This document shows, in pieces, positions 1 through 9,349 of a DNA stretch of 64,000 nucleotides. Under the pieces are notes generated by a model. The model did not search any database, was not told the origin of the DNA, and saw only the letters and a list, made by a program, of their open reading frames with translations. Origin of the DNA: Verrucomicrobiaceae bacterium (lineage in GTDB: Bacteria > Verrucomicrobiota > Verrucomicrobiia > Verrucomicrobiales > Verrucomicrobiaceae); the NCBI GenBank assembly GCA_947507875.1, contig CANNQP010000002.1, positions 124,001 through 188,000 on the forward strand. The letters run 5' to 3'. The translations under genes and the position numbers were made by a program. The first letter of the stretch is position 1. Each line of letters opens with the position of its first letter.

Positions 1-1004
1 CGGCGCGGGAAACCGTTGTCGTTGCCGCTCCAGATCTGCACAAAGCGCACGCCGCGTTCCAGCAATCGACGCGCCGCGAGGCACTTGCGGCCCATGTAGT
101 CGGCTTCTTCCTCGGCATTGATCTCCGTGGGCCAGACTTTGCGATGCTCCTGGATGCCATACATCGTTTTCATCGCATCGGACTCTTTTGAGATGTCCAA
201 AGCCTCCGGCGCAGCGAGCTGCATCTTTGCGGCCAGTTCGTAGCTCTGAATGCGACTTTCGAGCCGCGAGTCCTCCTCACGCAAGGCAGCGTGTTTTTGG
301 TTCAACTGCTTCAAAAGATCAAAACCACCGCGATCCGACCTCGCTGAGATGTAGCGGCCATTTTTATGCGGAAACAAATCGGAGATCGGCACCTCCGCGC
401 CGGGATAAATGATCGTCCCGGCATGCTGCGACGGCAAAAACGCCGAATCCCAGTTCTTCGGTCCATTCGAGGCAAACCCGCGATGATCCGGCAGCACGAC
501 AAAGGTCGGCAAATTGTCGCTGATCGAGCCCAGCGCATAACTCACCCAGCAGCCCATGCCAGGAAAGCCGGGCAAATTGAAGCCCGTGGCTTGGAGCAGC
601 GTGCCTTGCGAGTGCACGCCAGTCTTTCCTACCATGTTATGCACGAAAGCCATGTCATCCGCGCAGGCCCCGAGCGGCGCCACGGCCTCGCTGAGCATCT
701 TGCCGCTTTGGCCGTAAGGTTTGAAGTCCCACACCGGCTTCTTCCAGGGGCCGAGGCCGTTTTGAAAGGCCTCCACCGCCTCGCCGAAGTTTGACTCTTC
801 GCCATGATGCTTCACCAGCGCCGGTTTGAAGTCGAAAAGATCGATATGGCTCGCCGCGCCGCCCATGAAGAGCTGCACCACGCGTTTCGCCTTCGGCGCG
901 ATGACTTGCGAGCGATGCGACGTCTCCGCTGCCTGCATCGAGGCAAACGCGAGCGCTCCGAAACCTTGTCCGGTCGTTTGAAGAAGCTGGCGTCGGGTGA
1001 GCAT
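1..1004 (-). CDS. DUF1501 family exported protein (3' end off the window)
   Basis: Translation from the ATG at 1004 gives a twin-arginine-like leader (MLTRRQLLQ) and then a body typical of DUF1501 proteins, with VVQLFMGGAASHIDLFDFKP near the start and VHNMVGKTGVHSQGTLL further in. DUF1501 proteins are exported and related to the sulfatase/alkaline phosphatase fold; their substrate is unknown, and in planctomycetes and verrucomicrobia they sit directly after DUF1549/DUF1553 proteins. That is the case here: only 2 nt separate the upstream stop from this ATG, so translational coupling is likely. About 334 codons are visible and the C-terminus lies outside the window. Family call is firm; function is unknown. 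Confidence 0.9.
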   Translation of the reverse strand, partial: MLTRRQLLQTTGQGFGALAFASMQAAETSHRSQVIAPKAKRVVQLFMGGAASHIDLFDFKPALVKHHGEESNFGEAVEAFQNGLGPWKKPVWDFKPYGQSGKMLSEAVAPLGACADDMAFVHNMVGKTGVHSQGTLLQATGFNLPGFPGMGCWVSYALGSISDNLPTFVVLPDHRGFASNGPKNWDSAFLPSQHAGTIIYPGAEVPISDLFPHKNGRYISARSDRGGFDLLKQLNQKHAALREEDSRLESRIQSYELAAKMQLAAPEALDISKESDAMKTMYGIQEHRKVWPTEINAEEEADYMGRKCLAARRLLERGVRFVQIWSGNDNGFPR

Positions 1005-1006
1005 GG

Positions 1007-3871
1007 CTAGTCGATGAAGCTGAATTCGTTGAGGTTCAAAATCACGCGGCAGACGTTTTCGAGACCTTCACGCTTCGCATAGTCCTCGAGTGCGGCGAGT
1101 TCTTCCGCCGTGGGCTCGCGGGCGAGGGCGAGCTGGAAGGCACGTTTCACGCTGCCGGCATGCGCGGCGAAGTGCTTGGCCATGGTCACGGTGAGGCCGT
1201 TGTTCATCATCGCGAGCGCTTGCAGCGGGCTGAGCGACTCGTTGCGTTTGTCCACGCGCATGGACGGATCAGCGCAGTCGAGCACCGTCATGAAGGGCTG
1301 CTGCTGGCTGCGCACGATGAAGCGGTAGATGCTGCGGCGATGGCTCTTCGGGTCCTCGGGATCGTGCAGATGGTATTCGTAGTGCGGCGAGTGCTGCGGC
1401 TTGTCGATGACGAAGTCCTGAAAGCTCGGCCCGCCCATCGTGAGATCGAGTTTGCCGCTCACCGCGAGGATGGAATCACGAACGGCCTCCGCGTCGAGTT
1501 TGCGGCGGGTTTGGCGGGAGAGAAACTCATTTGATCCGTCTGATCGGACTGATCCGTCGGATGATTGGCGGTAAGTCTCACTCATCACGATGAGCTTGTG
1601 CAGCTTCTTCAAACTGCCGCCAAGGTCGTCGCGAAAGGTCACCGCCAGCCAGTCGAGCAACTCGGGATGGCTCGGCTTCGCGCCCATGCGGCCGAAATCG
1701 TTCGCGGTCTCCACCAATCCGCGACCGAAGTGATGCTGCCACACGCGGTTCACGATGCTGCGCCAGGTGAGCGCGTTGTTCGGATGCGTGATCCACTTCG
1801 CCAAAGCGGCGCGTCGGGCGGCTTCATCCTGACCGCGAAGCTCAAAAGGAATGTCGAAGAGACCCGCGAGCGCTTGAATCGTGTTCGGCCCGACCTCCTG
1901 CGCGGGCTGTTTCATGTCGCCCCGCTTGAGCACCTGAATCGTGCGCGGTGTGCCGTGGGTGCCTTTGAAGGCTCCACTGCCGTAGTGAACGGCGCCGGCA
2001 TACACTTTCTGCGCTGCAGGCAACGCGGGAAGAGAATCGCGTTCTTTTCGCAACGCGACGAGTTGCTTCTTCGTCGCTTCATCCGCTTGAGCGAGCATCA
2101 GGGCATCGCGTTGACGGATGAGCTGCTTTTTGTCCTCCTCGCTGCGACTTTCGGGTGCAATGCCATCGGTGAGGTTTGTTTTGCGCCAGCGTGGCGGAGC
2201 CTCGATGCTATCGAGCGAGGTCACAGGCTTGCCTGCGGCCAGATTCGGGCCGGTTTTGCTCTCATAGACCTCCATCTCGGCCAGCGCGAAGATGTAGTCG
2301 CCTTTGCGCGGCGCGAGCTTCACAGCAGTGACGCGCACAAAGCGACCCGTGACGCCGTCATCGCCCGCGGTGCCGCTTTCGAAGGGTTTGAGGCCGGGAT
2401 TCGCGAAATCCTGCATGAAGGTGGCATCGTGCTTCCGCCACACGAGCGAGACGCCGGTCTTGAACTCCGGATCGTCGCTCACTTCGATCTTGAAGCGCAC
2501 GGGGAAGCCGAAACCGCCGCCGATCTTGCCGTAGTCGTCGTAGCAGGGCTTCAGCACGATGCGCTCGACCTGCACGCTCTTGCCGAGATCGACCTGCACC
2601 CACTTCGTGGCGTCTTGAGTGGGCGAAATGGCGCTGTGCCAGCCGAAATCGGGCTTCGCGTTCGGATTCGCGCCTTTTTCCGCCGCGCCGTCGATGCGCT
2701 TGCTGAGCGCGGTGTAGGCTTCACCGGCTTTTTGCTTCAACGGAGCCTCCAGAGCCGCGATTTGATCGGCGAGGCGTTTTTTATGCTTTTGCAGCGCGGC
2801 GAATTTCTGCATCGACGCGTCATCCGGGTAGTAATCGACCTCCGTGCGGTCGATCGCGGCGAAGATGGCGTGCAACGAATAATAATCCTCCTGCGAAATG
2901 GGATCGAATTTGTGGTTGTGACACTGCGCGCACTGGATCGTGAGGCTGCACACGGTGCCGATGGCGTTTTGCACCATGTCATCGCGATCCAGATGCCTTG
3001 CGATCTTGCCGTCGAGCTTCGTCTCCGGCACCTCCGCATGCCCGATGTAGTCCCACGGCCCCGCTGCGATGAAACCCAGCGCCGTGATGCCATCCACCGT
3101 ACCCGGATACAACGCATCCCCGGCGACCTGCTCCTCAATGAAGCGGGCATACGGTTTGTCATTGTTCAGGGCGCGGATGACGTAATCGCGATACGGCCAC
3201 GCGTTCAGGCGCGGCTTGTCTTTGTCGTAGCCATGCGTCTCGCCGTAATGCACCGCATCCAGCCAATGCCGCGCCCAGCGCTCGCCGTAGCGGGGTGAGG
3301 CGAGGAGCTTGTCCACGAGTGCCTCATACTTCTCATCGGTCAGATCGGTCAGATCAGACGGACTGGGCGGCAGGCCGGTCAGATCAAAATAGAGACGACG
3401 CATGAGCGTGCGTGAATCCGCGCGAGGAGCCGGCGTGAGGCCTTTCTCCTTCAGCTTCGCTTCAATGAAGGCATCCACGCTGTTCCCGGGAGGTTTCGAG
3501 AGCGGTTCGAAGGCCCACCAGTCCGTTTTGTCCTCCAGCTTCGCCACATCGACGCCGTCCGGCCAGTTCGCACCTTCGTCGATCCAGCGTTTCAGCGTTT
3601 CGAGCTCCGCGGAGCTCAGTTTCGACTTCGGCGGCATGGGCGTGTCCTTCTCCAAACCGCTGACGAAGCGAAACAACGTGCTTTCGGCACTTTGGCCCGG
3701 TTTGATGTGCTTCAAGGCCATCGACTTGATGTCGAGGCGGTAGTCGTTCTTCTGTTTTTCGGCCCCGTGGCACTCGTAGCAGTGCTTTTCAAAGATCGGC
3801 CGCACCTCGCGCACAAAATCCACCGCGAGGGCGGAGGTCGTGGAAAGGATGAAATGGCAGAGGAAGCGCAT
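1007..3871 (-). CDS. PSCyt1-DUF1549-DUF1553 secreted cytochrome-like protein with discoidin-like insert
   Basis: A 954-residue exported protein. After a short leader there is a heme-binding CYECH motif (C31, C34, H35) of the planctomycete cytochrome C domain. The DUF1549 region (about 120-330) contains DLTGLPP, ASPRYGERWARHWLD and a second CxxCH (CAQCHNHKFDP). The DUF1553 region (about 690-910) contains NRVWQHHFGRGLVET and ETYRQSS. Between them, about residues 405-535, is a stretch resembling an F5/8 type C (discoidin) fold (WVQVDLGKSVQVERIVLKP, later GRFVRVTAV), suggesting glycan binding. It probably acts in the periplasm or at the cell surface with the DUF1501 protein that follows. Two in-frame stretches are made of GATC-rich repeats (SDGSVRSDGS and SDLTDLTD). 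The biochemical role of the family is unproven. Confidence 0.92.
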   Translation of the reverse strand: MRFLCHFILSTTSALAVDFVREVRPIFEKHCYECHGAEKQKNDYRLDIKSMALKHIKPGQSAESTLFRFVSGLEKDTPMPPKSKLSSAELETLKRWIDEGANWPDGVDVAKLEDKTDWWAFEPLSKPPGNSVDAFIEAKLKEKGLTPAPRADSRTLMRRLYFDLTGLPPSPSDLTDLTDEKYEALVDKLLASPRYGERWARHWLDAVHYGETHGYDKDKPRLNAWPYRDYVIRALNNDKPYARFIEEQVAGDALYPGTVDGITALGFIAAGPWDYIGHAEVPETKLDGKIARHLDRDDMVQNAIGTVCSLTIQCAQCHNHKFDPISQEDYYSLHAIFAAIDRTEVDYYPDDASMQKFAALQKHKKRLADQIAALEAPLKQKAGEAYTALSKRIDGAAEKGANPNAKPDFGWHSAISPTQDATKWVQVDLGKSVQVERIVLKPCYDDYGKIGGGFGFPVRFKIEVSDDPEFKTGVSLVWRKHDATFMQDFANPGLKPFESGTAGDDGVTGRFVRVTAVKLAPRKGDYIFALAEMEVYESKTGPNLAAGKPVTSLDSIEAPPRWRKTNLTDGIAPESRSEEDKKQLIRQRDALMLAQADEATKKQLVALRKERDSLPALPAAQKVYAGAVHYGSGAFKGTHGTPRTIQVLKRGDMKQPAQEVGPNTIQALAGLFDIPFELRGQDEAARRAALAKWITHPNNALTWRSIVNRVWQHHFGRGLVETANDFGRMGAKPSHPELLDWLAVTFRDDLGGSLKKLHKLIVMSETYRQSSDGSVRSDGSNEFLSRQTRRKLDAEAVRDSILAVSGKLDLTMGGPSFQDFVIDKPQHSPHYEYHLHDPEDPKSHRRSIYRFIVRSQQQPFMTVLDCADPSMRVDKRNESLSPLQALAMMNNGLTVTMAKHFAAHAGSVKRAFQLALAREPTAEELAALEDYAKREGLENVCRVILNLNEFSFID
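1533..1564. repeat. GATC-rich repeat inside the DUF1553 coding region
   Basis: Repeating TGATCCGTC / TGATCGGAC units, read on the coding strand as SDGSVRSDGS, at a point where family members normally have a short variable loop after YRQSS. The 11-mer TCCGTCTGATC at 1535-1545 has its exact reverse complement at 3352-3362 near the other end of the same gene. Confidence 0.7.
3334..3362. repeat. GATC-rich repeat, second copy in the same gene
   Basis: Tandem CGGTCAGAT units followed by GATCAGACGGA. Read on the coding strand this is SDLTDLTD, placed in the variable loop after DLTGLPP. It is inverted relative to the copy at 1533-1564, with an exact 11-nt match. Confidence 0.65.
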
Positions 3872-3927
3872 GGGACTTCATACGTGGGCAAACCGGGTCT
3901 TTCACACCCTGCCTGGGCGGGAGTGGA

Positions 3928-5199
3928 TCACTTGACGAATTTGACCTCCACTTTCGGAAGCAGGGCTTTCACCTTGGCCTGCACTTCCTCAGGATAGCCT
4001 TTGCCGTAGCGGATGAGGGTGAGGGACTTGAGATGAGCGAAGGCTTGCAGGGACTGGTGACGGCTGTCAGGCAGTTCGAAGTTCGAGAGGGAGAGTTCAC
4101 GGACTTGGCTCACAGCCGCGAGGGCGATGAGATCGGCGGCGGTGAAGGCTTTGGCATCGAGGGAGAGTTTGCGCAGGGTCGGGATGGCTTTGACGGTGGC
4201 AATGGCTTCGGCGGCGGGACTGCACACGCCATACTCGAGGGCCACGTATTCCATCGGCAGATCGCGCAGGTGCTTCATGAGGCCTGCGGTGGCTTTGGCA
4301 CAGCTGATCTCGATGCCGGTGAGGTGCTTGAGCTTCTTGAAGTGCTCCGCACCGGCATCGGTGAGCTGCTTGGAGTGCCAGAGCTTGATGAACTCTAGGT
4401 TTGGGAACTTTTCGCACACATGGCCCAGTCCTTCGTCATCGAGGCCGTTGCTGTGGAAGTTGATGCGTTTCAGCTTCGTCCAGCCATCATACTTCGCGAA
4501 GAAGTGACCGGGATACGCCGCGCCTCGTGGCGTGAAGGACTCCAAATTCTTCAGGCCCGCGAGCTTTTCCCAACCGGCATCGGTGGCCTTGCCGAAGTAG
4601 GCCAGTTCGAGGTTGGTGAGATCCGGGCACTCGCTGAGTTGCTTGAGCTGAGCGAGGCTAACATCGCCCAGTCTGCCGAAGCCGCTCACGCTCAGGCTCT
4701 TCAACTTCTTGAGCTTGAGCAGCGGGGCCACCCAGTCGTCCTGGATGCCCGAAGCCTCCAGCTTCACCGACTCCAGCGAAGCAAGGTGTCCGAGGTGCTC
4801 AATGAACGCGGCGTTGTAGGGATCGGCGTTCTCTTTGCGATGATCGTGCGCCTTGCCGCCGAGGATGTTGGTGCTGACCTGGGTGAGCGTGTCAAAGATC
4901 GCCATGTCGCCGCCAGTCGCCTTCTTCAAGGCTTCGGGCGTGGTATTGATCTTCGTGAACGCGCCCGGTGCGCTCTCGATCGTGCGAATGACGGCCTCGA
5001 CATGTGGATGCTGCTCGGCGGAGGCCAAGATCTCGCCCGCGTGATCGCTGAGCGCCTGTTTCAAAGAGGCATCCGTCGTGGCGGCGATGACAGCATCAAG
5101 ATCGCCACGCGAGCTGACTTTGGAGAGATCGGGCGCGGCAGCGTGGAGTGCCGCGAGAGAGCCGAGAAGGGCGAGGGTGAGCAGAGCGGCGCGGATCAT
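3928..5199 (-). CDS. Secreted leucine-rich-repeat protein
   Basis: A 423-residue protein with a clear signal peptide (MIRAALLTLALLGSLAALHA), an alanine/helix-rich N-terminal part (about 25-125), then leucine-rich repeats from about 130 to 400, such as LKKLKSLSVSGFGRLGD, CPDLTNLELAYFGKATD and LKHLTGIEISCAKATAG. LRR solenoids bind proteins or surface polymers; no catalytic motif is visible. It lies between a DUF1553 protein gene 56 nt downstream and a pair of unknown secreted paralogs, so it may act as a binding or scaffolding partner in the same exported complex (inference). A palindromic repeat lies just upstream of its start codon. Ligand unknown. Confidence 0.85.
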   Translation of the reverse strand: MIRAALLTLALLGSLAALHAAAPDLSKVSSRGDLDAVIAATTDASLKQALSDHAGEILASAEQHPHVEAVIRTIESAPGAFTKINTTPEALKKATGGDMAIFDTLTQVSTNILGGKAHDHRKENADPYNAAFIEHLGHLASLESVKLEASGIQDDWVAPLLKLKKLKSLSVSGFGRLGDVSLAQLKQLSECPDLTNLELAYFGKATDAGWEKLAGLKNLESFTPRGAAYPGHFFAKYDGWTKLKRINFHSNGLDDEGLGHVCEKFPNLEFIKLWHSKQLTDAGAEHFKKLKHLTGIEISCAKATAGLMKHLRDLPMEYVALEYGVCSPAAEAIATVKAIPTLRKLSLDAKAFTAADLIALAAVSQVRELSLSNFELPDSRHQSLQAFAHLKSLTLIRYGKGYPEEVQAKVKALLPKVEVKFVK

Positions 5200-5206
5200 G
5201 TGCTGA

Positions 5207-5300
5207 GTTCTTGGTTCATCGTTCTTTGTTCTTGGCTCATCTTCTCGGCATCTTGGCGACTGTCAGGTGAACCAAGAACTAGAAACAAAGAACCACGAAC
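5207..5300. repeat. Palindromic repeat, GTTCTTGGTTC family, copy 1
   Basis: GTTCTTGGTTC at 5207-5217 has its exact reverse complement at 5269-5279, and the flanks (GTTCTTTGTTCTTGG and AACAAAGAACCACGAAC) extend the imperfect pairing. It fills most of the spacer between the stop of the 5309-6625 gene and the LRR gene start, so it would form a hairpin in the 5' untranslated region of the LRR message. Confidence 0.75.
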
Positions 5301-5308
5301 AGTAGGCA

Positions 5309-6625
5309 TCAATACTTCGGGAAGATCGTCGGTGTCGGGAAGCGGTCTTCGGGGTTGCTGCCGTCGCCGATGTATTCTTCGCGGGGGAGGTTCACGAGGG
5401 GCCAGTTGGACGGGCGGACGCGGACGACACGGCCGGGGCGAATGCCTTCGATGATGAGATCGGTGTCGAAACGAATCTGGATGCCGCTGCTGCCGAGCGG
5501 GATGTCGCCGGTGGCGTTTGTGACATCGAGCAGCGTGCCTTTGGAGGCCATGTGGGCGGGGCCGTAGCCGCCGCCGGCATGTTTGAGGGTGGCTTCGGCG
5601 CCGTTCATGTTGGCGGTGATGCCTTTTTTGAAGTCGGCATAGAGCGCGGCATCCATGCCGCCGAACAAGGTGGCGGTGACGGTGGCGCGACCGAACTTGC
5701 CATACTCGACGGCATCGATCCACGCGGGCATCCAGCGGGTGCGGATGAAGATCTTGTGCGTTTCGGTCTGGTTTTGCGCGGCGCGTTGCATGGAGGCGTC
5801 GTCGAGCCAGATGTCGGAAACGTGAAAGCGGGTGAAGATGCCGTCGGGCGTGGGTTTCCAGGCGATGCCAAGCAGCACGGCCTGACCATTGAGCGTCTTT
5901 TTGCCATCGGCAGGCCAGGCACCTTCGGCGATGAGTTCGTCGATGCCGAGGCACTCACGACCGCGCCAGAAGCGCGTGGCGGCATCGAAGGTGAGTTTTT
6001 CCTCGGTCGCTTTGGTGTTGCCGCCTTGCTTGGGCTCGCGCGTGGCGATGAGCATGCCTTCGCGATTTTTGACCTCCACTTCCTTCAGCTTCCACACGAG
6101 GCCTTCGCGCTGGCAGTGGCTGGGTTCGTCTTCGAGCAGCAGGAAGTGGTTCTCCGCCGGCGCGACGCCTTTGCCGCTGTAGCCAGCGGTTTTGTTTTTG
6201 TTGTCCACCGGCAGCACGGGCACCGCTGACGTGGCCGGATCAGGCGGCAGATACGCGCGGATGTGCAGCAAGGTGCCGAGCGGGATGTCGCGCAGATCCG
6301 CCGGGGCGCCGTGGTAACGCACGACCGCATACGGCAGCAGCGCGAAAGGATGCGGCGCATTGCGGAAGTAGGTGCCCTCGCCCGAAATGCGGACGCTGCC
6401 ACGACGGTTCGCGTGATCGACAAAGACGAGTTCGCCGCGATACGAGAGCGCTTTTTCCAACGGCGGGAACTTGCCAACCTCGGGGCGGAAAACTTCGGTT
6501 CCAGGTTCTTTGTTTTTGGTGCTTGGTTCTGCGTTGGCGGCGTTTGCCTGGATGACGAATGAGCACGCGAGGGACAGGCTTTTGGCAACGAAGAACAAGG
6601 AACGAAGAACTAATAACGGTTTCAT
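5309..6625 (-). CDS. Secreted protein of unknown function, tandem paralog A
   Basis: A 438-residue protein starting at the ATG at 6625. This start gives a signal-peptide-like N-terminus ([20 protein letters not shown]) and nearly the same length as its neighbour. It is clearly paralogous to the 6633-7934 product along its whole length; shared blocks include [78 protein letters not shown] and LPREEY. No domain I can name is present. The conserved block near DIPLGT looks like a beta-rich or OB-like segment (weak inference). The region from the signal peptide to the linker after it ([11 protein letters not shown]) is built from palindromic repeat DNA. Translation would follow the upstream paralog after a 7-nt gap. 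Confidence 0.85.
   Translation of the reverse strand: MKPLLVLRSLFFVAKSLSLACSFVIQANAANAEPSTKNKEPGTEVFRPEVGKFPPLEKALSYRGELVFVDHANRRGSVRISGEGTYFRNAPHPFALLPYAVVRYHGAPADLRDIPLGTLLHIRAYLPPDPATSAVPVLPVDNKNKTAGYSGKGVAPAENHFLLLEDEPSHCQREGLVWKLKEVEVKNREGMLIATREPKQGGNTKATEEKLTFDAATRFWRGRECLGIDELIAEGAWPADGKKTLNGQAVLLGIAWKPTPDGIFTRFHVSDIWLDDASMQRAAQNQTETHKIFIRTRWMPAWIDAVEYGKFGRATVTATLFGGMDAALYADFKKGITANMNGAEATLKHAGGGYGPAHMASKGTLLDVTNATGDIPLGSSGIQIRFDTDLIIEGIRPGRVVRVRPSNWPLVNLPREEYIGDGSNPEDRFPTPTIFPKY
6497..6613. repeat. Palindromic repeat, GTTCTTGGTTC family, copy 2 (inside paralog A)
   Basis: Arms of about 31 nt at 6499-6529 (GGTTCTTTG...GCTTGGTTC) and 6587-6613 (AACGAAGAACAAGG...GAAGAAC) are imperfectly complementary, roughly two thirds of positions. 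One arm encodes part of the signal peptide (VLRSLFFV) and the other the post-cleavage linker ([11 protein letters not shown]), so the repeat is translated. Confidence 0.65.
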
Positions 6626-6632
6626 GACAGGA

Positions 6633-7934
6633 TCAGTAAGTCGGAAAGATGGCAGGCGTTGGAAAGCGCTCGTCGATGTTGGAGGCTCCGTTGCCGAGAT
6701 ATTCTTCGCGGGGCAGGTGGACGTCGGGCCAGCTATTCGGGCGGACTTTGACGATGCGCGTGGGGCGCATGCCCTCGGTGATGAGATCGGTTTCAAAGCG
6801 GATCTGAAGGCCACTGCTGCCGAGCGCGGCTATGCCGGGTAGCGGCGTGACATCGAGGAGTTTGCCACGAGCGGCCATCTGCGTGGGGCCGGCGGTGCCG
6901 CCTTCGGTGTGCTTGAGGGTGTTCTCGGCGGCGTTCATCAAGGCGGTGATGCCAGGTTTGAAGTCGGCATAGAGCGAGGCATCCATGCCGCCGAAGAGTG
7001 TCGCGGTCACGGTGGCGCGGCCGAACTTGCCATACTCGACCGCATCGACCCACGCGGGCATCCAGCGGCTGCGGATGAAGGTCTTGTGCAGCTCGGTTTG
7101 ATGCTGCGCGGCGTTTTGCATCGCCTCGTCGTCGAGCCAGATGTCGGAGAGGTGAAAACGGCTGAACACGCCGCCGGGCGTAGGCCGCCATGTGATGCCA
7201 AGATGCACCGCATGGCCATCGAGAGCCTTTTTGCCTCCCGCAGGCCAGGTTTTGTCGGCAATGAGATGCTCGATGCGCAGGCATTCGCGACCGCGCCAGA
7301 CACGCGTGGAGGCATCGAAGGTCAGCGTTTCTTCGCTGGGCTTCGTGTTGGCATCGTTTGGGGCTTCGCAGCTCGCGACGATCGTTCCTTCGCGATTTTT
7401 GATCTCTAGCTCCTTTAGCTTCCAAACAAGGCCTTCGCGCTGGCAATAGCTCGGTTCGTCTTCGAGCAGCAAAACGTGGTTTTCCGCTGGCGCGGTGCCC
7501 AAATTGCCCGCTGGAGACTTTTCGCGGTTGTTCACGGGCAACACCGGCACGGCGGAGGTCTTCGGATCCGGCGGCAAAAACGCCCGCACCTGCAGCATCG
7601 TGCCCAGAGGAATGTCCCGAAGGTCCGCTGGTGCGCCGTGATAGCGCACGATGGCATACGGCAGCAGCGCGAACGGATGTGGCGCCGTGGTGCGGAAGAT
7701 GCCCCCGGACGTCAGTCGCAGGCTGCCGCGACGATTTGCGTGATCCACCAAGACGAGTTCACCGCGATACGCGTGCGCTTTTTCCAACGGCGGGAACTTC
7801 CCGGCCTCGGGGCGAAAGGGCGTCGCACCTTGTTCCTGGTTCTTTGTTCTTGGTTCTTCGTTGGCAGCATTCGCCGTGACGACGAACGAGCCGACGGCAA
7901 CCAAGAACAAGGAACAATGAACCCAGAACTTCAT
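6633..7934 (-). CDS. Secreted protein of unknown function, tandem paralog B
   Basis: A 433-residue protein from the ATG at 7934. A GTG three bases earlier is the alternative start. The ATG overlaps the stop of the DUF1552 gene in a TGATG arrangement, so coupled translation is likely. The N-terminus ([23 protein letters not shown]) is a signal peptide, followed by a charged linker [11 protein letters not shown] from palindromic repeat DNA, then the body shared with paralog A. Conserved blocks across the pair, likely functional, include [44 protein letters not shown] and [11 protein letters not shown]. The [25 protein letters not shown] segment is almost invariant. No family recognised. The arrangement points to a recent duplication. 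Confidence 0.85.
   Translation of the reverse strand: MKFWVHCSLFLVAVGSFVVTANAANEEPRTKNQEQGATPFRPEAGKFPPLEKAHAYRGELVLVDHANRRGSLRLTSGGIFRTTAPHPFALLPYAIVRYHGAPADLRDIPLGTMLQVRAFLPPDPKTSAVPVLPVNNREKSPAGNLGTAPAENHVLLLEDEPSYCQREGLVWKLKELEIKNREGTIVASCEAPNDANTKPSEETLTFDASTRVWRGRECLRIEHLIADKTWPAGGKKALDGHAVHLGITWRPTPGGVFSRFHLSDIWLDDEAMQNAAQHQTELHKTFIRSRWMPAWVDAVEYGKFGRATVTATLFGGMDASLYADFKPGITALMNAAENTLKHTEGGTAGPTQMAARGKLLDVTPLPGIAALGSSGLQIRFETDLITEGMRPTRIVKVRPNSWPDVHLPREEYLGNGASNIDERFPTPAIFPTY
7832..7929. repeat. Palindromic repeat, GTTCTTGGTTC family, copy 3 (inside paralog B)
   Basis: GTTCTTTGTTCTTGGTT at 7839-7855 pairs with AACCAAGAACAAGGAAC at 7899-7915, 16 of 17 positions, with a 43-nt loop. The coding-strand arms specify the signal peptide core (SLFLVAVG) and the linker [11 protein letters not shown]. 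Confidence 0.75.
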
Positions 7935-9304
7935 CACAGCGCGACGACCTTGTTGCTATCGCCGAACTGTTCGGTCTCCACGCCCATGCGCTGGGCCATG
8001 AGGAGGAGGAGGTTACTCATGTGGGCGTCGGAGTTCACAGGACGGCTGCAGACTTGGTAGTGCGCGGTGGTGAGTGCGCCGTCGGTGCCGAGGGAGTAGC
8101 CTTCGAAGGCCTTGGCGTCCTTGTTGAAGTCGAGATGGCTGCCATGCTTCAAGCCGAGATCGCCACCACCGGCAAGCACGAGCGGGAGATTGGCGTTGCC
8201 GTGGCTGTGACCGTAGGACATGCCGCTGCCGAAAAGCGCCATCGTGGAGCCGATGAGCGGCTTGCCGTTGAGGTCCTTCGTTTCGGTGAGTCGTGTGATG
8301 AAGTAGCTGAACTGCTCGATGGCGAAGGTGTCATACATCGTGAGCTTTTCCATGTAACCGGCATCGCCGCCGTGATGGCTGAGCTGGTGGCGCGACTCGG
8401 TGATGCCGATCTCGGGAATGGAAAAGGCATCGCCCTCGCCACCGAGGCTGAAGGTGGCCACGCGCGTCACATCGGTCTGAAACGCGAGCACCATGAGGTC
8501 ATACACGGTGCGGAAGTAATCGCCGGCCATCGTCGCGGCGATGTCACGGTTCGTGCGCTTGCGATCGGCAGCGGTGATCGTCGGCAGCGGCGTGTCGAGC
8601 CAAGCATCGGCGCGACGCGTGCGAATCTCCGCCTCACGCACGGAGGTGAGGTATTGCTCCATGCGACCTTTGTCCTCCGCGCCCATCTTTTTCTCCAACT
8701 GGCGCACCTCGGCGAGGTTCGCGTCAAGCACGCTGCCCTTGCGTCGCAAGGCGCGACGTTGAGCGTCTTTGCCACCCTTCGGTTCTTCAAAGAGCGACGC
8801 GAAAATCTCGCTGCAGCGCCGCAACGCGGGCAACTGCACGCCATCGGCCGTCCACGCCAGCGAACCCTGCGTCAGCGCGACCTCCATCGACGGGTAACGC
8901 GTGTGCGGCGCGGTGATCTCCGCCATCTTCTGGTCTACCGAGATCGTGTTCTTGTCCGAAGGCCCCAGCTTGCCGCCGGTGAGGAAGACGTTGATGCAGT
9001 TGTGATGATGACTCAGCGCTCCCGGATGATGCAGCCCACTGATCGGCGTGATGACGTCGCGATGCTTCTCCAACGGCTTCAACGATCGCGAAAACTTGTA
9101 ATCTCGGCCCGCCGTCGTGATCTGGTAGTTCAGCGAATGCACGCCATTCGCCAGGTAGATGAAGGCGCTACGCTGCGGCGTGACGACTTTGTCGGCTGCG
9201 CGAAGTGGTGACATGCATTCAAGCAACGGCAGTGAGATGAAGCTGCCGAGCGCCTTGAGCGCGTGGCGGCGATTGAGGAGCCAGGATTGGGTTTGGATAT
9301 TCAT
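7934..9304 (-). CDS. DUF1552 family exported protein
   Basis: A 456-residue protein with a Tat-like leader ([11 protein letters not shown], arginines 12-13) and the DUF1552 signature pattern: [17 protein letters not shown], then [15 protein letters not shown] and, near the end, [26 protein letters not shown]1552 proteins are thought to belong to the same broad fold as DUF1501, and they pair with DUF1592/DUF1588 cytochrome proteins. That partner lies 45 nt upstream here. The histidine-rich motifs suggest metal binding, which is inference. Its stop overlaps the start of paralog B by one base, tying it to the downstream genes. Substrate unknown. Confidence 0.93.
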   Translation of the reverse strand: MNIQTQSWLLNRRHALKALGSFISLPLLECMSPLRAADKVVTPQRSAFIYLANGVHSLNYQITTAGRDYKFSRSLKPLEKHRDVITPISGLHHPGALSHHHNCINVFLTGGKLGPSDKNTISVDQKMAEITAPHTRYPSMEVALTQGSLAWTADGVQLPALRRCSEIFASLFEEPKGGKDAQRRALRRKGSVLDANLAEVRQLEKKMGAEDKGRMEQYLTSVREAEIRTRRADAWLDTPLPTITAADRKRTNRDIAATMAGDYFRTVYDLMVLAFQTDVTRVATFSLGGEGDAFSIPEIGITESRHQLSHHGGDAGYMEKLTMYDTFAIEQFSYFITRLTETKDLNGKPLIGSTMALFGSGMSYGHSHGNANLPLVLAGGGDLGLKHGSHLDFNKDAKAFEGYSLGTDGALTTAHYQVCSRPVNSDAHMSNLLLLMAQRMGVETEQFGDSNKVVAL

Positions 9305-9349
9305 GGAAATGCAGTGGTGGAGAATTGCGGCAGTGGAGTGACGGGCTGA

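Noticed and set aside
1565..3298. Long open frame on the plus strand (577 codons) opposite the DUF1549/DUF1553 gene
   Set aside because: It is the antisense shadow of a gene with clear domain motifs; its product is arginine/alanine-rich without any recognisable family.
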